From Cephalopachus bancanus (taxonomy: Eukaryota > Chordata > Mammalia > Primates > Tarsiidae): a DNA stretch of 64,000 nt. Under the pieces are notes generated by a model that made no database searches, was not told where the DNA came from, and saw nothing but the letters and a program-made list of their open reading frames with translations. Each line of letters opens with the position of its first letter. The first letter of the stretch is position 1. A program made the position numbers and the translations under genes. The stretch lies in the NCBI GenBank assembly GCA_027257055.1, contig JAPVLO010000059.1, positions 3,100,001 through 3,164,000 of the forward strand, written 5' to 3'. Below, one piece after another: positions 56,640 to 64,000 of the stretch.

Positions 56640-57180
56640 ATCTTCACATAAAGAAGACATCTTGAAATCTGTCTACTTCTTCCATCCCGTGTCACTACCT
56701 TAATCCAGACCGCCATGGTTTCTTACTTAGATTACTGCAACAAGAACCTCTTATTGCCCCTATCTCCTGGTTTACCTTCTTCAGTTCCTTCTCCTCAACA
56801 GGCAGGTGGGATCTTCTCAAATGCAGACATAGCGATGTCACTCTCCTACTTGCAATTCTTTCATGGGTCCCACCCGTCTTCAGTGTGCATACTTCTTAGC
56901 ACACCTTACAAAGTCCTGCATGATTCAACCTCTTTGTATGTTCAAGCCCGTTCTCTCCAACATCCCCAGTCACAGCTCCTATACAGCTGTCCTCTTCATT
57001 TCAGCTTCTCATCATCTCCCCAATGCACTATTGTCCCCCAGCTCTGACCACTGCACCTATCTAATGCCTACACTGTTTTTAGTTCTTAACTTAGGAATCA
57101 CTTCCTCCAGATCACCTGGATTAGGTATCACTCTTTCATGGTCCTACAGCATCCTGTAAGACTGACTATAATGAAGCACT
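56640..57180 (+). mobile_element. L2 LINE 3' region
   Basis: GATTACTGCAACAAGAACCT, CAATTCTTTCATGGGTCCC, AAAGTCCTGCATGATTCAAC and CCCCCAGCTCTGACCACTG follow the L2 3' region. A 110-codon open frame over it is the L2 text. Confidence 0.6.
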
Positions 57181-57255
57181 TATGACACAACATTATACTT
57201 ACCTGTTAGGGATGAGAACAAGGCCTGGGCCCGATGCTTCAAAAATCTCCAGCTC

Positions 57256-57549
57256 CGGCCGGTCTCGGTGGCTCAGCCTGTAATCCCAGCACTTTGGGAG
57301 GCCGAGGTGAGTGGAATTGCCTGAGCCCGCGGCAATTGAGACCTGCCTAGGCAACTTGACGAGACCTCATCTCTACAATAAATCAAAAATTAGCCAGGTG
57401 TGGTACCGCGTGCCTGTAGTTCCAGTTACTTGGAAGACTGAGGCGGAAGGATTGCTGGAGCCCAGCAGGTTGAGGATGCGGTGACCGGGAGCGGCCACTG
57501 CACTCCAATCTGGGTGACAGAGTGAGACTCCAACTCAAAAAAAAAAAAA
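57256..57549 (+). mobile_element. Alu SINE, young lineage-specific type
   Basis: Complete dimer with the CTCCAACTC tail. Short flanking direct repeat CTCCAGCTC/CTCCAACTC (one mismatch). Confidence 0.93.
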
Positions 57550-58033
57550 CTCCAACTCTTTACTCAGCATCTGGCCCAGAGTAGATACCCAGAAAACACC
57601 TAATCACGGGATGAATGAATGGATGAATGGATGCAACACCAAGCAAACCAAAGCAAAATGAATATTACATCAGAAAAGGAGTAAAACCAAGCAATTAAGC
57701 TTAGGTATTTACAAGTCTTATGGGTAAGAATTAAGAAAGTTAAGACATCAAGACTGTTTCCAGGGGTAATTCCTTGGGAAGAAGATTGAGACAGCACGAG
57801 AAGGAAATTTCATTTTTTACTTTATACACCTACTAATTGTTTGACAGTTCCATAAGCATATATTACCTTTATAATAAAAAATGTAAAACAATAAATGCCT
57901 ATAACTAAATGTTCACTGGTAGTCTTTTATTTTTTAACCACTTACATATTTTTATTTGGAAATACTTAGATCAGTAACAGTGAAAGTAAATTTTAGAGAT
58001 ATTAGTATGTCATTAGTTTAGCTATCACTAATT

Positions 58034-58245
58034 ATAACATTACCACTGACTTTAAAACTTATTGTCAATTACAAATTATAATTACAAGATTATCTATGTT
58101 ACACTACAAATCCAAAGCAAATCGCCTGCTAAGAAAAGTTGCTAATTTTGTAAATGATACTGACTTTCATGAAGTCAATCAAATGATCTGGGAGAAGTGC
58201 TCTAAATAGAGGCAAAGCTTTTGGCAAATGATAGTTTTGATTAGA
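58034..58245. repeat. Unidentified dispersed repeat, copy B (212 bp), inserted in HSPE1 pseudogene
   Basis: Homologous to 55696-55910 over its full length. Its flanks are an 11-bp perfect direct repeat TATCACTAATT (58023-58033 and 58246-58256), and the HSPE1 3' UTR reads continuously when it is skipped, so it is a true insertion. It lacks an A tail and terminal inverted repeats. Confidence 0.8.
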
Positions 58246-58595
58246 TATCACTAATTTATTATAAAAGAGAGACATAGGAATTATTTACACGAAAGATTTC
58301 ATAACTTCAATGGAATGGGCTGCTTCATGTTAATGCCATTTTAACAGTGATCTATTTCAACCTACATACTTTCTAGGAATGTTACCATCTCTAAATAAAA
58401 AATAATTCTTGTTGTCTAGAACTATGTTGGTGCTTCCAAATTCTGGGAGAAGAACTTTATCTCCAACTTTCATGCTGCCTATTTGATTCTCTCCCCTTTT
58501 CTTTGGAGATGATAACTCAACAGATAATAATTCAACAGTGCTAACAATATTTTCCTTGAGAGTTTTCTGGAAGAATTATGCCTCCCTTGGTTATA

Positions 58596-59127
58596 TTAGG
58601 TTGATACATATGTTTGTAGTGTTTGTTTTTGGCATGGCAACATCACAATATTGGGAGTTTGTTTATCATTTGTCATTTGGAGTGACAATGTTGTGCTTGT
58701 GAATACACCTTGCATTTTGCAGATGTGAAGAAAGTTAGTGCTACTTGCGGGCTAGAGAAGATGGAACATCAAGTGGGAAAAAATGAACACTTCTGGCATA
58801 TCCTTCTGTTTGAGTTTAACAGAGGAGTAAAGGCAGCAGAGGCGGCTCAAAACATTTGTGCCATGGACGGGGAGAATGCCTTGGGGAAAGCATGGCAAGA
58901 AAATGGTTTGTCGTTTTAAAGACGGCCACTTTGACCTAAGTGATTCTCCACATGCAGGAAGACCACCGGGCTTTGATAAAGACCACTTAAATGCTTTAAT
59001 CTACGATGATGCACATCAGTCAACCTGAGAATTGGCAGATGTGATGCACTGTAACCGGTCAACCATCATGTGACATTTGCATTCCATTGGGCAAGCAAGA
59101 ACGCTGCAAACTTTTGCATCAGTCCAA
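58596..59127 (+). mobile_element. Mariner-type transposon (Hsmar-like), N-terminal transposase remnant
   Basis: A 532-bp element with 24-bp imperfect inverted termini (58596-58619 starting TTAGGTTGATACATATG; 59104-59127 ending GCATCAGTCCAA) and TA on both sides. The plus strand encodes the N-terminal DNA-binding part: FEFNRGVKAAEAAQNIC (58810-58860), then in another frame SGRPxxFD-like and STIMxHLHSIG text up to 59090. It breaks off before the catalytic domain, so an internal deletion removed about 60% of the gene. It sits inside the HSPE1 pseudogene at a TA. Confidence 0.85.
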
Positions 59128-59664
59128 TAGTTTCAGCTGCACTCCTTTCAACGAATATTCAGTCAAAGAACAGAAACGCTTTCCAGATGCTTATCCTGCC
59201 ATGACTCCAGCCTCCACAGCTCATTCTCTGCTCTCACGCTGGTGCTGCAAGGAAAGACTCACTGTTTGTTTTAAATTAGAGATGATTAGCCTCTGATCAC
59301 TTTATTTCATGTCTTAATTTGAAAATTTCCATTTTCTATTTTTTCTTAAAATGTTTGAAAATAGGAGAACTTAAAAATAAAAGCTAACATTTTAGCTTAC
59401 TTGTTCTGTGAGATTTATGCAAGATCTCAAGAATTTTTGCCTGTCATGAAACCTTAGAATGTTATTAATAATCATGTGTTCAGATGATGTAATGTTTTTT
59501 TCTTCAGTAAAGTGAGACTGATTTAGGGAAAGGACAGGGTACATTTGGAGGAAAGGGACTTCTACTTTTCATAGCATACCCTTCTGTACTGATCAAAAAT
59601 TATAGAAGAAGCTCATATTACTTTTATAATAAAACAAAAGCTAATTAAAAATGCAAAAGCAAAT

Positions 59665-59865
59665 ATTGGCAGGCATTTTATGATGCTTTTAAAAAACACA
59701 TTAACACTCCTGGCAACTCTGCAAGGTAGATATTATCTTCATTTCAAAAATGAAGAAACTGAGACTCCAAAAAGTTCTATGACTTGTCCAAAGTCATAAA
59801 GTTAATAAGTGGCAGGCTGAGGACTCAAGCACAAATCTGATTTTAAGACCAAGGTATAGCTCTTT
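59665..59865 (-). mobile_element. MIR SINE
   Basis: Reverse MIR: GCAACTCTGCAAGGTAGATA, AAAATGAAGAAACTGAGACT, TGACTTGTCCAAAGTCATAA and GTGGCAGGCTGAGGACTCAA. Confidence 0.8.
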
Positions 59866-60621
<756 letters not shown>

Positions 60622-60799
60622 TCAGGAATAGACAAATTGACCAATAGAACATAATAGAGGCCAGAAATACATGTGGAACTTTGATATATGGCAGAGGTAA
60701 TGGCAGCAGTGTGTGCTGGGGGTGTGGAGGGTAGGGAAAGGACATTCAACAAACTGAGCTGGCAGAAACAGTTTTCCATAATAGAAAAATATTATTTTG

Positions 60800-61107
60800 A
60801 ACTGGGCCCGGTAGCTCAGCCTGTAATCCCAGCACTTGGGGAGGACGAGGCAAGAGCATTACCTGAGCCCAGGGGTTCAAGACCAGCCTGGGCAACTTGG
60901 TGAGACTTCACCTCTACAATAAACCACACACATACACATAAAAAATTAGCCAGGCATGGTGATGTGCATCTGTAGTTCTAGCTACTTGGAAGGCTGAGGC
61001 GGAAGAATTGTGTGAGCCCAGCAGGTCAAGGCTGCGGTGACTGTGAGCGTGCCACTGCACTCCACCCTGGGCAACAAGAGTAAGACTCGAGCTCAAAAAA
61101 AAAAGAA
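60800..61107 (+). mobile_element. Alu SINE
   Basis: Complete dimer (ACTGGGCCCGGTAGCTCAGC to GACTCGAGCTC plus A tail), with a CACACACATACACA insertion in the linker. Perfect 17-bp TSD AGAAAAATATTATTTTG at 60783-60799 and 61108-61124. Confidence 0.96.
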
Positions 61108-61288
61108 AGAAAAATATTATTTTGGATCCCTACCTCAACTCATATTCAGAAGTCAATTATGGATTAAGTTACATTAGGATTTAAATGTCACAACAAGACT
61201 TTAAACTTTTAGAAGAAAACAGAGAAGACAAAGATATTTGGTAAACATGATACAGAGTGCAAGTGCTGATTAATAAAAAAGAGATTGA

Positions 61289-61595
61289 GGCTGGGCTCGG
61301 TGGCTCAGCCTGTAATCCCAGCATTTTGGGAGGCCGAAGTGAGTGGATTGCCTGAGCCTGCGGGTTCCAGACCTGCCTGGGCAACTTGACGAGACCTCAT
61401 CTCTACAATAAATTAAAAAAAAAAAAAATAGCCGGGTGTGGTAGCGCATGCCTGTAGTTCCAGCTACTTGGAAGGCTGAGGTGGAAGGATCGCCGGACCC
61501 CAGCTGGTCGAGGCTGCGGAGGCCGGGAGCGGCCACTGCACTCCAGTCTGAGTGACAGAGTGAGACTCCAACTCAAAAAAAAAAAAAAAAAAGAG
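61289..61595 (+). mobile_element. Alu SINE, young lineage-specific type
   Basis: Complete dimer with the CTCCAACTC tail and A17-19. TSD GAGATTGA at 61281-61288 and 61596-61603. It is inserted into an old L1. Confidence 0.95.
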
Positions 61596-61603
61596 GAGAT
61601 TGA

Positions 61604-62230
61604 CAAGTTCAATTCTATCAAAACTAAGAACTTATGCTAAGAATGCTAATGCTAAAGAAGGTAAAAACAAGTCACATGAAGAAAGAAGATATTTGCATGT
61701 TGTAACCACCAACAGATTAGTACCAAAGAACATATAAGGAATTCTCACAAGTCATTTAGTGAAAGCAAGCAATTCAATAGAAAAATGAGTGGAAGACATG
61801 AACAGTCATTTCACAGACAAGGAGACATGTGGGCGATTAACATAAAAAGAGATTATCAACCTCATTAGTAATCAGAGAACCACAGATCAAATCCAAAATG
61901 CTATTTTATATCCATTAGCTTCAGACAAATAACAATATCAAATGTAGGAGAGGATGTGGTCCAATAGGAAGGTTTACACCTTCTGGTGAGAGGATAAATC
62001 ATCAGTCACTTTGGAAAATAATTTTGTACTATCTGAAAAAGTTGAATATCCAATACCTCTTACCCAGCAGTTCTACTCTTGGTATATTCCTAAGAAAAAA
62101 CTCCTGTTCATGTGCTCATGAAGGTATGAGACAGTCATGGTGGCACTCTTAACAGTAGCAAAAAACTGGAAACAGCTGAAATGCCCATCAACAAGAAAAC
62201 AGATCAAAGTGCCTAAGAAAGTGCCTGGTA
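61604..62230 (+). mobile_element. Old L1 (L1M-like) ORF2 C-terminal remnant
   Basis: CAAGTTCAATTCTATCAAAA, GACATGAACAGTCATTTCAC, GGAGAGGATGTGGTCCAATA, ACCCAGCAGTTCTACTCTTG and AGCAAAAAACTGGAAACAGC track the end of L1 ORF2 in plus orientation with heavy decay. Confidence 0.75.
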
Positions 62231-62261
62231 CACCATAAACATTCACTAATGATAGTTGCTA

Positions 62262-62637
62262 TGGTCTGAATATTTGTCCCCTCCAAAACTCATGTTGAAA
62301 GTGCCTTTAGGAAGTGTTGGGTCCTGAGGGCTCTTCCCTCATGAAGGATTAGTTCTTTCATGGATTAATGTAATGGGTCATCATGGGAGTTGGACTAGAT
62401 GCTTTATAAGAAGAAGAAGAGAAACCTGAGCTAGCATGCTCAGCCCCTTCACCATGTGATGTCCTGGGATTCTACAGAGAGTCCTCACTAGCAAGAAGAC
62501 AAAGACTTCACCAGATATGACTCCTTGGTTTTGGACTTCTCAGCCTCCATGGTTGTAAGAAATAAATTTCTTTTCTTCATAAATTGTCCAGTTTCAGGTA
62601 TTCTGTGATAGGCAACAGAAAATGAACTAAGACAGTA
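62262..62637 (+). mobile_element. MaLR-type LTR (MST/MLT1-like)
   Basis: TGCTATGGTCTGAATATTTG start, CCTTCACCATGTGATGTCC, GACTTCTCAGCCTCCATGG, TAAGAAATAAATTTC and an end CAACAGAAAATGAACTAAG. Near full length with some losses. Confidence 0.65.
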
Positions 62638-62899
62638 GTCATTTTTATTAGCCCTGAGCAAGAGTTTTTCATGCATAATATGGCAACAAGAATACTTATA
62701 TTACAGGAATGTGTAAAGAATTAAATGAGAAATATATGTAAGCCCTTGGCACATAGAAAGCACACTGTAAATGTTACTGACTCTTTACAAAGCTGAGTGA
62801 GGGCTGGGAGAGAGCCAACGGGTTGACGACAGAAGAGTGTATATAATGCAATGTTGCCAGTGAAGGCTTACCCTTGGAAGCTTTCCAAGTCGACTTGTT

Positions 62900-63085
62900 T
62901 TTGTTTTGAGTCAACATTTTAATGCTCTCTCTATGCCAGGAAAGAACTACAATCATTTCCATTTTATACATATGGAAACAGAGCCCTTGAGAGTTGAGGT
63001 GACTTGCCCCAGGTCACCTATCTCAAAAGGAGTAGGTCTGGATTTGAACTCAGATTGTCTACTCCAGGGCCCACTCTCAAAACTA
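62900..63085 (-). mobile_element. MIR SINE
   Basis: Reverse MIR: TGCTCTCTCTATGCCAGG, CATTTTATACATATGGAAAC, GAGGTGACTTGCCCCAGGTC and TGGATTTGAACTCAGA. Confidence 0.8.
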
Positions 63086-63151
63086 TCACCCTCTACTCCT
63101 TCCTTAAAGCCACCACAGCTAAGCATCAGTTCTAATAGAAAGTCAAACAAA

Positions 63152-63442
63152 GCCGGGCTTGGTGGCTCAGCCTGTAATCCCGTGCCTTTGGGAGGCTGAG
63201 GTGAGTGGATTGCCTGAGCCCGCGGTTTCGAGACCTGCCTGGGCAACTTGGCGAGACCTCATCTCTACAATAAATCATAAAAATTAGCCAGGTGTGGTAG
63301 CGTGTGCCTGTAGTTCCAGCCACTGGGAAGGCTGAGGCGAAAGGATCGCCGAAGCCCAGCAGGTCAAGGCTGCGGTGGCCAGGAGCGGCCACTGCACTCC
63401 AGTCTGGGTGACAGAGGGAGACTCCAACTCAAAAAAAACAAA
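63152..63442 (+). mobile_element. Alu SINE, young lineage-specific type
   Basis: Complete dimer with the CTCCAACTC tail. Perfect 13-bp TSD AAAGTCAAACAAA at 63139-63151 and 63443-63455. Confidence 0.96.
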
Positions 63443-63455
63443 AAAGTCAAACAAA

Positions 63456-64000
63456 TCTCAACTGGTAAGGATTCTATTCCCTATCCCCAACTGAGGAGTG
63501 TGTGGGGTGCGAATGGCCCAGTCCTTATAGCCAATGGGAGACCTTGGAGAAAATGTCAGCTCTGAGGAGAAGAAGTTGCAAATGGTTAACAGCATTATTC
63601 CCAAAGGGCACTAGAAAGTCAAATAAGCAATTCTTGACCTTTCAGAAGCGATTATGAGGAAAACATAAAGAAACAATTCTGTGGGCTTAATGAAGGAATG
63701 CTGTGAAAAGTGTAATGGGCTATTTGTGCACATCTCAAAAGCATCATATAATTTGGCACAATTGGCAGTCCATTCTCCAGCATGGCCAAGCAGGGTGTTG
63801 CTACTTAGGCCCAAAGGGCCTTGACAAAGCCAAGTCCCCACCTCCATCCCTTCTTTAAAACCCAGGGTGTCCATGACTTAATTTCTGAGGCTTAAATATT
63901 AGTTGCTAAAAATGAGATGTGGCATAAGCTCACTCATTTACCCCGAGTGCAAAATATATATTTTGTGCTTCAAAATATGAGTCCTATTTTGGTTTGGGTT
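63456..64000. other. Unassigned non-coding sequence
   Basis: No recognised repeat or gene to the window end. The minus frame at 63874-63611 has no motif. Confidence 0.35.

Larger units (their letters stand above)
57924..59240 (-). pseudogene. HSPE1P: Processed pseudogene of HSPE1 (mitochondrial chaperonin 10), with two nested insertions
   Basis: HSPE1 is the 102-residue co-chaperonin that caps HSP60 in mitochondria. This minus-strand, intronless copy reads, in order: a 5' UTR piece, ATG at 59200-59202 (MAG then a stop where Gln is expected), the N-terminal codons to 59130, then KGGIILPENSQGK (58593-58555). Frame-shifted sequence follows, then VGDKVLLPEFGSTNIVLDN and NYFLFRDGNIPRKYV with the stop at 58357-58359. 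The 3' UTR continues to an AATAAA block and an A-rich remnant (57924-57935). A mariner (58596-59127) interrupts the coding part and a 212-bp repeat (58034-58245) interrupts the 3' UTR. Substitutions, stops and indels make it dead. Confidence 0.88.

Noticed and set aside
57924..59240. Functional HSPE1 gene
   Set aside because: Intronless, stop at the fourth codon, frameshifts, and interruption by a mariner and another insertion.

Overview
The window is mammalian nuclear DNA from a primate gene desert. Dimeric 7SL-derived Alu elements (old AluJ-like and a younger, distinctive set), full-length L1, MIR, L2, MaLR-type LTRs, MER5, Tigger and mariner copies fix the group. The young Alus share a CTCCAACTC tail and an ACAATAAAT linker, lack the long linker I associate with lemur and galago Alus, and are not anthropoid AluY. 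A non-anthropoid primate, perhaps tarsier, would fit, but the species is not resolved. I see no exon of a functional host gene. Every gene-like signal is a retrocopy or a transposon relic.

Layout. 1-10 kb: a mariner deletion derivative, then a full-length L1 (3081-9435, minus) with 14-bp target site duplications (TSDs) inside an old LTR. 10-31 kb: old sequence with MIR, L2, MLT1-like LTRs, a CR1/L3 relic, a Tigger derivative, three minus-strand Alus (one fused to an L1 3' end) and long stretches with nothing recognisable. 31.67-38.14 kb: a second full-length L1 (plus). 38-48 kb: a dense Alu/MIR/MER5 block, a 35-nt U2 snRNA fragment with perfect 13-bp TSDs, a nested Alu pair and a second mariner derivative. 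48-52 kb: an old CR1/L3 relic and an L2 split by a 5'-truncated L1. 52.4-53.8 kb: an almost intact processed KRT18 pseudogene with 15-bp TSDs. 55.7-59.3 kb: a processed HSPE1 pseudogene broken by a mariner element in its coding part and by a 212-bp unidentified repeat in its 3' UTR; a second copy of that repeat lies 2.3 kb away. 59-64 kb: more Alus, MIRs, an old L1 piece and an MST/MLT-like LTR.

The parts do not form a pathway. Most young insertions (L1, Alu, KRT18, HSPE1, probably U2) are products of the L1 machinery: TSDs, A-tails and AT-rich targets. The cut-and-paste elements (mariner, Tigger, MER5) and LTRs are fossils. Nested insertions give a relative order of events. The strongest candidates for something undescribed are the paired 212-215 bp repeat, the open antisense reading frames conserved in both L1 5' UTRs, the L1-end/Alu chimera and the two mariner derivatives that keep only the transposase C-terminus. 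All family names come from memory and reading; no database search was run.
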